Shown: one piece after another, positions 1 through 7,573 of the stretch
How positions within the stretch are numbered: the stretch's first letter is position 1
How the letters are laid out: each line of letters starts with the position of its first letter
Assembly: GCA_902767025.1 (NCBI GenBank)
Contig: CACXFZ010000188.1
Location: forward strand, 1 to 20,096
Length of the DNA: 20,096 nucleotides
Source: an uncultured Coriobacteriaceae bacterium
GTDB lineage: Bacteria; Actinomycetota; Coriobacteriia; Coriobacteriales; Eggerthellaceae
Direction: 5' to 3'
The notes under the pieces: generated by a model
Seen by the model: the letters and a program-made list of their open reading frames with translations, nothing else
Told to the model about the DNA's origin: nothing
Database searches by the model: none
Position numbers and translations under genes: made by a program

Positions 1-1277
1 TCCTGCTTCTTCACCGACATCGACAGCTCGGGATGGCCGTACTTTTCCGCCAAGCGATAGCTGCCCAGACCGATGATGTTGCCAAAGCCTTCGCCATCGG
101 CGCACATTTGAGTAAGCTTCACCATGGCTTCCGCATCGCCAAAGCGCAGCGGGAACCCGATGTCTTCTTCAGGGATGGCGCCCATTTCGTAAAGCTCCAT
201 GGCGCAGGCCACGGTGGAACCCAGGGTGATCGGGTCCATGCCCTGCTCGTTGCAGATGAAGTTTGCCTTCACGATGGCGGCCAGGTCGTTCACGCCGCAC
301 GCAGCGCCGTAGCTCCAGCCTGCTTCGTATTCGGGACCTTCGCCGAAGCCGTCGAAATCGCCGCGGCCTTCAACCTTGGTAACGCGCCCGCAGGCGATAG
401 TGCAGCCGAAGCAGCCCTGGTTCTTGATCAGGTGATCTTGCACCAAGCGTTCGCCCGACGTATCGTCAGCATCTTCCCAATACGAACCATCGCGACCGTT
501 ACGCAGCGGCAGGCCGCCCACTTCGTTGACGATGTTCACCAGAATTTCGGTGCCCAGCGCACCCAGGCCGGTACCAGTAACCGGATGCTCGCGCAGCATC
601 GTGCGAGCCTTGGTTACTTCGTCCATGAAAGCTTCGGGGTTGGCAACTGAAACGCCGCCCGTACCACGCACCACCACAGCCTTCAGGTTCTTTGAGCCCA
701 TGACCGCGCCCATGCCGCCACGGCCTGCTGCACGGTTCTTGTCGTTGATCACGCCCGCGAAGAGCATGCCGCGCTCGCCCGGCGTGCCAATGGTGGACAC
801 GCGCACCTTGCCGAAGCGCTCTTCGAGTGCGTCGGTTACCTCATGCACGCCCTGGCCCCACAGGTCTTCCGCATCAAGCAGTTCCACCAGGTCGTCTTCG
901 ATGTGCAAGATAACCGGCTTTTCAGCCTTGCCTTCGAAGATGATGCCATCGTAACCGGCGTACTTCAACTCGGGGCCGAAGTGACCGCCCGAGTTTGCTG
1001 CACCGATGATGCCGGTGAGCGGCGACTTCGAAACCACCTCATAGCGACCTGCCGAGCACGCTGCGGTGCCGGTGAGTGGGCCAGTCATGAAGATGAGCTT
1101 GTTTTCAGCAGACAGCGGATCGACCTTGGGGTCAACCTCGTTGCAGTAATACTTGGTGCCCAAGCCGCGAGCGCCTACGAAATCGTTGGCGTCCTGCATG
1201 TTCAGGGGTTCTTTTTTGATGGTGCCTTCGGTCAGGTTCACGCGAAGGATGGTACCAATCCAGCCTTTTCCAGCCAT
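1..1277 (-). CDS. Tungsten-type aldehyde ferredoxin oxidoreductase (C-terminus cut by window edge)
   Basis: Oxidises aldehydes (or reduces acids) at a tungstopterin with ferredoxin as electron carrier; cytoplasmic. About 425 N-terminal residues are in the window; family members are usually about 600, so the end lies outside. Visible family features are the N-terminal MAGKGWIGTILRVNLT, the pterin-binding GARGLGTKYY region, RGGMGAVMGSKNLKAV near residue 190, and CFGCTIAC (CxxCxxxC), three ligands of the [4Fe-4S] cluster. The fourth Cys would be beyond the edge. The ATG overlaps the stop of the upstream ferredoxin by one base (TAATG), so the pair is translationally coupled. The order ferredoxin then catalytic subunit matches two-subunit AORs of the Aromatoleum type. 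The substrate cannot be told. Confidence 0.93.
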   Translation of the reverse strand, partial: MAGKGWIGTILRVNLTEGTIKKEPLNMQDANDFVGARGLGTKYYCNEVDPKVDPLSAENKLIFMTGPLTGTAACSAGRYEVVSKSPLTGIIGAANSGGHFGPELKYAGYDGIIFEGKAEKPVILHIEDDLVELLDAEDLWGQGVHEVTDALEERFGKVRVSTIGTPGERGMLFAGVINDKNRAAGRGGMGAVMGSKNLKAVVVRGTGGVSVANPEAFMDEVTKARTMLREHPVTGTGLGALGTEILVNIVNEVGGLPLRNGRDGSYWEDADDTSGERLVQDHLIKNQGCFGCTIACGRVTKVEGRGDFDGFGEGPEYEAGWSYGAACGVNDLAAIVKANFICNEQGMDPITLGSTVACAMELYEMGAIPEEDIGFPLRFGDAEAMVKLTQMCADGEGFGNIIGLGSYRLAEKYGHPELSMSVKKQ

Positions 1278-1753
1278 TATGCACACACCTCCTCGGTTGC
1301 TGCCTTGAGTTTGTCGGCGGCAAGCTTCTTCTTGTCGGGTGCTTCCGTGGGATCCACGGCCGAAATGGCGCCCGTCGGGCAGTGCTTGGCGCACCACGGG
1401 TCGCCACCGCACAGGTCGCACTTGAAGATCTTGCGCTTGGCAGGCGAATAGGACACGTTGCCCAGAGGGCAGGCGCTCACGCACATCTTGCAGACGATGC
1501 ACTTGTCGGCGTTGTGCGAGATGACGCCGTCGGCGTCGCGGGAAAGCGCGCCTGTGGGGCAGATTGCCGCGCAGGACGCTTCGTCGCACTGCATGCACAT
1601 GATGGGAACCGTGATCGCGGCTTCTTCGTAGTGGAACACGCTGACGTTGCTCAGCCGCGGGTTGAATTCCTCGTTGTGCTTGAACGAGCAGACCAACTCG
1701 CAGGTGCGGCATGCGACGCACTTCTTGGGGTCTACGACGAGCTGCAAAGCCAT
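1277..1753 (-). CDS. Four-cluster ferredoxin-like electron-transfer subunit of the AOR
   Basis: 158-aa protein with sixteen Cys in four cluster motifs: CVACRTCELVC, CMQCDEASCAAIC, CIVCKMCVSAC and CDLCGGDPWCAKHC, three of them followed by Pro. This is the polyferredoxin layout of HycB/DmsB-type subunits and carries four [4Fe-4S] clusters. It probably moves electrons between the AOR catalytic subunit and an acceptor. The start at 1753 is chosen because AAGGAGG sits just upstream with good spacing; the frame stays open to 1897, but that extension has no such site and no ferredoxin-like sequence. The C-terminal 30 residues are Lys/Ala-rich and cluster-free. It is first in the operon, so its promoter lies in the gap shared with the Fic gene. 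Confidence 0.92.
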   Translation of the reverse strand: MALQLVVDPKKCVACRTCELVCSFKHNEEFNPRLSNVSVFHYEEAAITVPIMCMQCDEASCAAICPTGALSRDADGVISHNADKCIVCKMCVSACPLGNVSYSPAKRKIFKCDLCGGDPWCAKHCPTGAISAVDPTEAPDKKKLAADKLKAATEEVCA

Positions 1754-1866
1754 AGAACCGCCTCCTTCTTGTTTCTGCTTCTCGATTGGGCAAGGCGGCG
1801 CCCCGATGTGGCTCCGGAAACCTTGTCCAATCCTTCTCCTGATGCTATTCAAGCACGTTCGCCGTT

Positions 1867-1964
1867 GATTAGGCAGAAAGCATCGGCGTTTTTTCAACTA
1901 TTCGGGTGCTTGCCCCTAGGATTTGGTGTAGATTAGGCAGAAAGAGAAATGTTTTCTGCCTAAT
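1867..1964. promoter_or_regulatory. Three-box operator region between the AOR operon and the Fic gene
   Basis: The box ATTAGGCAGAAA occurs at 1868-1879 and 1932-1943, and as its exact reverse complement at 1953-1964. The last two form a perfect inverted repeat with 12-bp arms and a 9-bp spacer. The first two extend to a 14-bp identity (GATTAGGCAGAAAG) and are 64 bp apart, close to six helical turns. The region lies between divergent genes starting at 1753 (minus) and 2018 (plus). A regulator binding the palindrome and the distal half-site could control both. The winged-helix Fic protein next door is the obvious candidate; that link is inference. Confidence 0.72.
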
Positions 1965-2017
1965 TGCCGGAGACTGCGATTCCCCTGGGGCAACCCAGCA
2001 CACGTGAGCGAGGCGCC

Positions 2018-3109
2018 ATGAGAAAGTTCGATTACCAGCATCTGCCCCATGCGCTCTTGGAAGGCAAGGTGGGCGACGCCCTGATGCGCCTGCACGAGGA
2101 CAAGGGCAGGCTCGAAGCGCTCGAACAGCTGCATCCCGAGCTGCTCGACGCACGGCAGGCACGCACGTTGGCGGACAGCACCGAGGCGTCGACGCGCATC
2201 GAGGGGCTGTACGTGGACAGCGCGCGCATCCACGAGCTGGTCCAAACCGCGCTGCAGGATCCCGTCGCGGACGACTCCCCCGAAGCGGCGGCAGAACAGC
2301 CCTACCACGACGAGCTGGAAGGCCAGGTGGCAGGCTACGCGCAGGCGCTGCGCCTGATTCGCGAAGAAGGCGATGCCCTGGACCTTTCCACCGCCAGCAT
2401 CCTGAAGCTTTACGAGACGCTGTTCGGCTACCGCAACCTGGGGCGGAAGAGCCGCTACCGCAAGAAGGACTACCTGTACGTGCAAGTCGACGGGCATCCC
2501 CAAGCCATGCCGGTCAGCCCCATCACCGCCTTCGAGACGCCGCTGGTGCTGGGCGGTGCGTGCGACAGCCTGGCCGAGTCGTTCGACGCAGACAGCGGCA
2601 ACCCGCTGGCTCTGGCTGCCATGTTCACCATCGACTTCCTGTGCATCCGTCCCTTCGACGAGGGCAACGGGCGGGTGGCCCGGCTGTTCGCCGACCTGAT
2701 GCTGGAAAAGGCGGGCATGCACATCGGGCGCTACCTAAGCGTGGACAAGCGCATCGAGGAATCGGGCATGGCCTACTACGACGCGCTGAACGCCTGCGTG
2801 GATGGCTGGGACACGTGCGCCAACGACTACGCGCCGTACGCGCAGTACTGGTTCGAGATGCTGCACCTGGCCCACCAGGAACTGTTCGCCGCCGTGGACC
2901 TGGAGCTGCGCGCCGGCAACAGCAAGGCCGAGCACGTGCGCCTGCTTGCGGCGCAAGCCACCCGGCCTATCGGCAAGCGCGAGATTCTGGAGAAGCTGGG
3001 CAACGTGAGCGAGGCGACGGTGGAAGCCGTGCTCGGCGAGATGGTCAAGCAAGGCGAGCTCGAGAAAGTGGGCTCGGGCCGCGCGACCAAGTACCTGCCC
3101 GTCGGATGA
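2018..3109 (+). CDS. Fic family protein with C-terminal winged helix; catalytic His replaced by Arg
   Basis: 363 aa. Fic enzymes transfer AMP or other nucleotide moieties to target side chains using HPFx(D/E)GNGRxxR. Here residues 211-222 read RPFDEGNGRVAR, so the general-base His is Arg (codon CGT at 2648-2650), while the phosphate-binding GNGR and second Arg are intact. An N-terminal inhibitory-helix motif (S/T)xxxE(G/N) is at S58-G63 (STRIEG). The last 55 residues (IGKREILEKLGNVSEATVEAVLGEMVKQGELEKV) look like a winged helix-turn-helix. The start at 2018 follows a GAGG; an in-frame ATG at 1964 overlaps the palindrome and is less likely. It stands alone on the plus strand beside the three-box operator, so autoregulation is plausible. 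Transferase activity is doubtful with Arg in place of His. Confidence 0.88.
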   Translation: MRKFDYQHLPHALLEGKVGDALMRLHEDKGRLEALEQLHPELLDARQARTLADSTEASTRIEGLYVDSARIHELVQTALQDPVADDSPEAAAEQPYHDELEGQVAGYAQALRLIREEGDALDLSTASILKLYETLFGYRNLGRKSRYRKKDYLYVQVDGHPQAMPVSPITAFETPLVLGGACDSLAESFDADSGNPLALAAMFTIDFLCIRPFDEGNGRVARLFADLMLEKAGMHIGRYLSVDKRIEESGMAYYDALNACVDGWDTCANDYAPYAQYWFEMLHLAHQELFAAVDLELRAGNSKAEHVRLLAAQATRPIGKREILEKLGNVSEATVEAVLGEMVKQGELEKVGSGRATKYLPVG

Positions 3110-3316
3110 CAAGTGACCTGTCGTTTTCCATCTCCAACCTTGCAGGTACCGCCAGACAGTGGCGAGGCCAGCGAAGCGAAGCCGCTCCGCAGGCTGATGG
3201 GCCAGCAACGGCAGCCACCCAACAGGTTCCGCAGGGTAGCTGAGACGTGCATGCAGTCGAAGGGTCGGCGAGACTTCCCCTGGCACCCGATCTGCCGCGG
3301 TCGTCGGAACGGCGGA

Positions 3317-4057
3317 CTAAGAGCCGTTGGCGGCGGAGACGCCCATCTGGTTGCGCACGGCGTCGACGGTGCGCGGGCCCAGGCGGAAGTCGCCCATGTT
3401 CACCTGGTTGCACAGCTGGAAGTAATCCTGCGGCACGTCGATGTCGAAGGTCTCGCGCGACAGGGCGACCGTGCGCCCCATCTCCCGGGATGCGGCCACC
3501 GCCTCGGTGAGCACGGTGCCGGTTCCGTAGTGCTTGCCCTCGAAGATCTGCGGGAACGGCTCGCGCATGCCGATGAGCCAGTACCCGCCGTCTGCCGTGG
3601 GCCCCAGCACCACATCGGAGTACGTGAGCGCCCGCTCGGCCACCTGGATGTCGGTGCGCATGATGTCGGGCAGGTCGCTGCCCATGAGCAGGCAGCCCCG
3701 AGCTCCCAGCTCGAAGGCGTCCTGCAGCGCGCTCGCCATGCGGTCGCCCAGCGAACTGCCCCGCTGGGGGACGGCCTGGAACGACGCGGCACCGGCGCTG
3801 ACGGCACGGACCCGCTCGACGAACGCATCGCGCACCTGCTCGCCGTCGTCGATGCTGGACCACTCGTCCGAATAGCTTAAGACCAGCGGGTTGCCCAGCG
3901 TCGCCAGCTTTTCGGCCTGATCGAGGATCAGGGCCTCCTGCAAGACGGCGCATTCCTCGGGCGACAGAATGGGATGCAGGCGCGTCTTGACCCTGCCGGG
4001 AACGGGGATGCGCGTGAACAGGATGATGGTGCATCCTGCGGTGTTAGCTTCTTCCAT
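3317..4057 (-). CDS. TIGR04282-type glycosyltransferase (rSAM/selenodomain-associated transferase 1, DUF2064)
   Basis: 246-aa nucleotidyl/glycosyl-transferase-like protein. Typical marks are an early IILFTRIPVPGRVKTRL, GSDLPD near the middle, and GPTADGGYWLIG, the metal and nucleotide-sugar site of the family. Members are found with radical SAM ArsS-type proteins and selenium genes, and are named arsenosugar biosynthesis transferases by association. The ATG at 4057 has GGAAGG seven bases upstream; an ATG at 4063 is possible but is only one base from that site. It overlaps the end of the other transferase gene and is last in the minus-strand operon. Its actual sugar donor and acceptor are unknown. 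Confidence 0.85.
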   Translation of the reverse strand: MEEANTAGCTIILFTRIPVPGRVKTRLHPILSPEECAVLQEALILDQAEKLATLGNPLVLSYSDEWSSIDDGEQVRDAFVERVRAVSAGAASFQAVPQRGSSLGDRMASALQDAFELGARGCLLMGSDLPDIMRTDIQVAERALTYSDVVLGPTADGGYWLIGMREPFPQIFEGKHYGTGTVLTEAVAASREMGRTVALSRETFDIDVPQDYFQLCNQVNMGDFRLGPRTVDAVRNQMGVSAANGS

Positions 4058-4733
4058 GTTCATGCCTTCCTTCGCCGTACCGGCGCGCGATCTCGTCGAT
4101 GGGCGTGCCGGTGCGGTACAGATGGCGCAAGTGGCGCATCTGCACCATCGTGCGGATGTTGCCGCCCGATTCGAAGCGCCGCGGAGAGGTGTAGACCTTC
4201 TGCCGCAACTGCTTGGGCGGGCATATCGTCTTGAGCCGCCGGGACAGCTCGTAGTCTTCCATGATGGGCAGGGCGGGCATGCCGCCCACTGCCTCGTAGA
4301 TCTCGCGCGTGAGGAAGATGGTCTGGTCGCCGAAAGGCACGCCGCTGAAGCGCACGCGCGCGTTGGCGGTCCACCATCCCACGATGCGGTCGGGCGTGTT
4401 CTTCGTGAAGCGCAGCGACAGGCATCCCCAGCGCACGCCATCTTCCAGGGCCCGGTGGATGGCCCGCATCGATTCGGGAGGCACCACCGAGTCGCCATGG
4501 ACGAACACGAACGCGTCGCCGGTGGCCTGCTGGGCGCCCAACCGGCATTGCGGCCCGCGTCCCTTTTCGCTGTGCAGCACGTCGAGCCCGTCGAGCATGT
4601 CCAGCGTGGCATCGGTGCTGCCGCCGTCCACGAACAGAAGCTCGCTCACGCAATCCCAGCCAGCAGCCGCATCCAGGTAGGCGGGAAGCGCCTGCTCCTC
4701 GTTGTAGACGGGCGTGATGACGGAAAGCCTCAT
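4044..4733 (-). CDS. TIGR04283-type family 2 glycosyltransferase (rSAM/selenodomain-associated transferase 2)
   Basis: 229-aa GT-A fold glycosyltransferase. It opens with SVITPVYNEE, has VDGGSTDATL for nucleotide binding and FVHGDSVVPPE as the metal-binding DxD-like segment. The following GVPFGDQTIFLTREIYEAVGG and PIMEDYEL are typical of TIGR04283. No membrane segments are evident, so it is likely cytoplasmic. The ATG overlaps the preceding stop in an ATGA arrangement, showing translational coupling to the CCG protein. Pairing with the TIGR04282 gene is the standard arrangement of this association group. The product is presumed to be a glycosylated small molecule, by analogy with arsenosugar pathways only. 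Confidence 0.87.
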   Translation of the reverse strand: MRLSVITPVYNEEQALPAYLDAAAGWDCVSELLFVDGGSTDATLDMLDGLDVLHSEKGRGPQCRLGAQQATGDAFVFVHGDSVVPPESMRAIHRALEDGVRWGCLSLRFTKNTPDRIVGWWTANARVRFSGVPFGDQTIFLTREIYEAVGGMPALPIMEDYELSRRLKTICPPKQLRQKVYTSPRRFESGGNIRTMVQMRHLRHLYRTGTPIDEIARRYGEGRHEHGRS

Positions 4734-5515
4734 GCCTGCACTCCGTCGCGTCGGCAGGGGTTGGTGTTGCGGTCGAACTTGCGCTTGGCGCGGTTGGCGA
4801 TCGCATGGGCCGCATCGGGGGTTTCCGAAACGCCGAGCACGACCGAGATCACATGCGTGCATGCCTGGCAGCCCTGGCGCGAGAACTGCCCCAAACACGA
4901 TGCGCAGTAGGTGTAGAGGGGCTTTCCCTCCGCCTTGTCGATGATCAGGTTGCTCAGCTTCGCCACGTATTCCGGGCCGCGGTCGGCAAGGTCGGGCCGC
5001 AGCCCACAGCACGCCACGCCTTCCATGGTGCGCACGTCCGACAAGCCGTACAGGTCGCGCAGCTTCTGCTCGAGCACATGCGTCTTCTTGTCGGGGCAGG
5101 GCACGAACAGGCTGCCTTCGCCGAACTGCCCCGCACATTCCACGCCCAGCTCCGCGAAGACGTCGAAGATGCTGACCAGCTCGCAGTCGATCCTGCCCGA
5201 CAGGTAGCGCAGGCAGTTGGGGCACACAGTCACCACCCGCTTCACGCCCAGCTTCGCAAACCGCCGGTTCAGGTTCTCGATCACGCGCCCGGCCCGCTTG
5301 TGCCTGCCGAAGCCTTCCAACGGGTCGCCGCAGCAGTCGTACGCCACGCCCATGCCGGCGTTGCGGCACAGTTCGGAAAGCGCATCCATCGTGCGCGGGA
5401 ACTGCGACGGGAACGAGCAGCCGGGAAACAGCAGGGTCTTGCACGGCTCGGTCGGGTACGACTTGAACGGGTAGTGGGACTTCTCGCCCACGCTCATGAT
5501 CTTGGCCATGCTCAC
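4730..5515 (-). CDS. CCG-domain (HdrB/D-like) Fe-S protein
   Basis: 261 aa from the GTG at 5515. It carries two Cys-rich CCG-type modules: GCSFPSQFPRTMDALSELC with CCGDPLEGFG, then VCPNCLRYL, CCGLRPD and YCASCLGQFSRQGCQAC. CCG modules bind noncubane or [4Fe-4S] clusters and handle thiol/disulfide redox in heterodisulfide-reductase-like complexes. The GTG start makes a four-base GTGA overlap with the TVP38 stop, and GGAAGG lies ten bases upstream; an ATG at 5509 is the alternative. It is translationally coupled to a membrane protein upstream and a glycosyltransferase downstream. No partner flavoprotein or HdrA homologue is in the operon. The redox partner is unknown. Confidence 0.8.
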   Translation of the reverse strand: MSMAKIMSVGEKSHYPFKSYPTEPCKTLLFPGCSFPSQFPRTMDALSELCRNAGMGVAYDCCGDPLEGFGRHKRAGRVIENLNRRFAKLGVKRVVTVCPNCLRYLSGRIDCELVSIFDVFAELGVECAGQFGEGSLFVPCPDKKTHVLEQKLRDLYGLSDVRTMEGVACCGLRPDLADRGPEYVAKLSNLIIDKAEGKPLYTYCASCLGQFSRQGCQACTHVISVVLGVSETPDAAHAIANRAKRKFDRNTNPCRRDGVQA

Positions 5516-6177
5516 GACAGGTCCGCCTTCCTCTTGAGGTACCACGCCAGCGCGAACGAAACGGCGAACAGCGCCACCGCGATCGCGATGAGCAGGACGC
5601 GGTTCTCGCCGTCGATGATGCCCGCAGCACCAATGGTGTACGCGGCCGTCCCTGGCAGGATGAACAGGGTCGAATAGAGCGCATACGGGACGAAGTGGAT
5701 GTCGGTCACGCCATAGGCGAAGTTCTGCAGGTTGAAGGGGAACAGCGGCACCAAGCGCGTGACCGCCAGCAGGAACACGTCGGAGCGGTCGGCGCCCTCG
5801 AACAGGAACTTGTTCAGGGTCTTGTTCTTTTCCAGCTTGGGCTTGAGCGCGTCTTTCAGGAAGTAGCGTCCGGCGATGAACGCGCCGCATGCGCCGATCG
5901 ACATCGACAGCCAGCACAGCAGCGTGCCCACGACCGGCCCGAAGATGGCTCCCGCAGCCAGCGCAAACAGCACGCCGGGCAGGGCCAGCACCACGCTGCC
6001 CACGATGGAGACCGCCAGGTAGAGCACGCAGGCGAGCGCGTAGTTCTGCGAAATCGTGTCCTGGAGCGTGCGCTGCAGCTGGCCGCTGGCGATCCAGTCG
6101 GACCAGCCGAAGAAATGGTTGGCCACCAGAACCGCCACGACCAGGGCGACGAACACCCAGACTTTCGCGTTCTTCAT
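5512..6177 (-). CDS. TVP38/TMEM64 family membrane protein (YdjX/YdjZ-like)
   Basis: 221-aa integral membrane protein with an N-terminal membrane anchor (residues 5-25), a hydrophobic block around 48-85 (VVLALPGVLFALAAGAIFGPVVGTL), a 90-110 segment and a final helix near 190-215. The central GAIFG...GA...F.AGRYFLKDAL and RLVPLFPFNLQNFAYGVT signatures are those of the SNARE-associated/TVP38 (DedA-like) superfamily. The function is unproven; DedA relatives are linked to lipid or ion transport. AAGGAGG lies just upstream of the ATG. It is followed, overlapping, by the CCG protein and preceded by a second TVP38 gene, as in E. coli ydjX and ydjZ. Confidence 0.87.
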   Translation of the reverse strand: MKNAKVWVFVALVVAVLVANHFFGWSDWIASGQLQRTLQDTISQNYALACVLYLAVSIVGSVVLALPGVLFALAAGAIFGPVVGTLLCWLSMSIGACGAFIAGRYFLKDALKPKLEKNKTLNKFLFEGADRSDVFLLAVTRLVPLFPFNLQNFAYGVTDIHFVPYALYSTLFILPGTAAYTIGAAGIIDGENRVLLIAIAVALFAVSFALAWYLKRKADLS

Positions 6178-6208
6178 CGGGCCAACCTCCTTCCATCCTA
6201 GTATGCCA

Positions 6209-6232
6209 GCGCGCCCCGGGTGCGAGGCGCGC
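6209..6232 (-). other. Intercistronic GC hairpin
   Basis: GCGCGCC and GGCGCGC form a 7-bp stem with a 10-base loop, between the two TVP38 genes. There is no T-tract on the minus side, so it looks more like an mRNA processing or stability hairpin than a terminator. Confidence 0.35.
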
Positions 6233-6262
6233 CTTCAGACATTCAACGCATGTGCGACACGG

Positions 6263-7474
6263 TTATTCGGCAGTGGCGTCACCCACGGCCGCATGCTTTG
6301 CATGGGCGGCGGTTTCGACGGCGCCGTCGTTGGGCTCCTCTTCCATCAGGTCCTTGTTGCGGGACTTGAAGATCGAGTAGACGATGAACACCAGAATGGC
6401 CACCGAGAACGCGATGAGCAATCCCATGAACAGGGTCTTCGCGCCGCCGGTGAGCGTGCCTCCCACGTACGAGTACACGAGGGTGGCCGGCAGCTGGCCG
6501 ATGCCCGTGGCAATGAAGAACGGCCAGAAGCGCATGCTGGTCAGACCTGCCGCGTAGCTGACGTAGTCGAACGACATGAACGGCAGCAGGCGGCAGATGA
6601 GGATGGCGTGCGTGCCGAACTTATCGAAGAACTTGTCGACCGTTTTCAGCGCACCGCTGGTGACGAAGTGCGCCACCGCGTCACGGCCCAGGATGCGGGC
6701 GATGAAGAAGCACAGCGCCGCGCCGACCATGGCCGAGGACCACGACAGGATGGCGCCCTGCCACCAGCCGAAGACCACGGCGTTGGACAGCGTGATGATG
6801 AACGCCGGGATGGGCGCCGCGAGGCTCTGCAGCACCATCAGCGCGCCGGACACGGCAGCTGCCTGCGGACCGTAGCCGCGCAGGTACTCGACCACCGCAT
6901 CGATGTCGCCCGAGGACAGCATCGCGAAGATCTGCCCCATCTGCTCGCGGATCGAAGGCACGCACGAGCAGACGATCAGGACCAGGGATAGGACGCCGTA
7001 GGCGATCCAGCGCGCGATGCGGGCCGTGCGGTCGACCTTCGCCTGGTCGGGGTCGTCGCTTTCCTTCAACGGCTTCGGGTCGGTGAAGTGGCGGAACACG
7101 ATGAGCGCGAACAGGCCCACGAGCACCACGACGAGCACCGTGTTCACGATGCCGAACGGCCACCACTGGCCCAGGCCCTCGCGGATGATCTGGGCGGGGC
7201 GCACCAGCCAGCTCTTGGTGGGACCCATGTAGACCAGGCCGGTCAGGATCATCGCCGACAAGCTGACGAACGAGCCGCGCAGACCGATGCCGTAGGGGTC
7301 CTTGCGCATGAAGATGCACAGCAGGATGGTTCCCAGGACCAGAACGCCCCAGAACACCCAACCTGTGTTGAGCATCATCTGCAGCTTGGTGTTGCTGTAC
7401 AGGACAACGCTTGCCATCAACGCCCAGCACAGGGCATTGAACACAAACGAAACGTATTTCACAACGGTTCTCAT
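6263..7474 (-). CDS. TVP38/TMEM64 family protein with extra N-terminal membrane domain
   Basis: 403 aa, nearly twice the usual family length. The N-terminal 175 residues hold about five predicted membrane helices (near 7-25, 36-54, 64-82, 107-128 and 155-174). They are followed by the TVP38 domain: PIPAFIITLSNAVVFGWWQGAILSWSSAMVGAALCFFIARILGRD, then RLLPFMSFDYVSYAAGLTSMRFWPFFIATGIGQLPAT. The tail after the last helix is charged and acidic (MEEEPNDG). The ATG at 7474 has only a weak AGGA eleven bases upstream; the track of open frame back to 7525 contains no better site. It lies between the rhodanese lipoprotein and the shorter TVP38 gene. The role of the N-terminal half is not recognised. Confidence 0.84.
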   Translation of the reverse strand: MRTVVKYVSFVFNALCWALMASVVLYSNTKLQMMLNTGWVFWGVLVLGTILLCIFMRKDPYGIGLRGSFVSLSAMILTGLVYMGPTKSWLVRPAQIIREGLGQWWPFGIVNTVLVVVLVGLFALIVFRHFTDPKPLKESDDPDQAKVDRTARIARWIAYGVLSLVLIVCSCVPSIREQMGQIFAMLSSGDIDAVVEYLRGYGPQAAAVSGALMVLQSLAAPIPAFIITLSNAVVFGWWQGAILSWSSAMVGAALCFFIARILGRDAVAHFVTSGALKTVDKFFDKFGTHAILICRLLPFMSFDYVSYAAGLTSMRFWPFFIATGIGQLPATLVYSYVGGTLTGGAKTLFMGLLIAFSVAILVFIVYSIFKSRNKDLMEEEPNDGAVETAAHAKHAAVGDATAE

Positions 7475-7509
7475 ATATGCAGCAATCCTATCAATTTGCC
7501 TTGCAGGGT

Positions 7510-7547
7510 GGGTGCTCCTGCCCAAAAGAACACGAGCAGGAGCACCC
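7510..7547 (-). other. Strong intercistronic hairpin (12-bp stem)
   Basis: GGGTGCTCCTGC at 7510-7521 and GCAGGAGCACCC at 7536-7547 pair perfectly around a 14-base loop, 27 bases after the lipoprotein stop. No T-run follows on the minus strand. It could stabilise the lipoprotein mRNA or lower expression of the membrane genes downstream. Confidence 0.5.
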
Positions 7548-7573
7548 TAGAGAGGGGAGGATTCAAGGCGCCC

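Noticed and set aside
33..650. Long plus-strand open frame opposite the AOR gene
   Set aside because: It is a mirror frame of a confidently identified gene in GC-rich DNA; no ribosome-binding site or family resemblance. The same holds for the other long opposite-strand frames.
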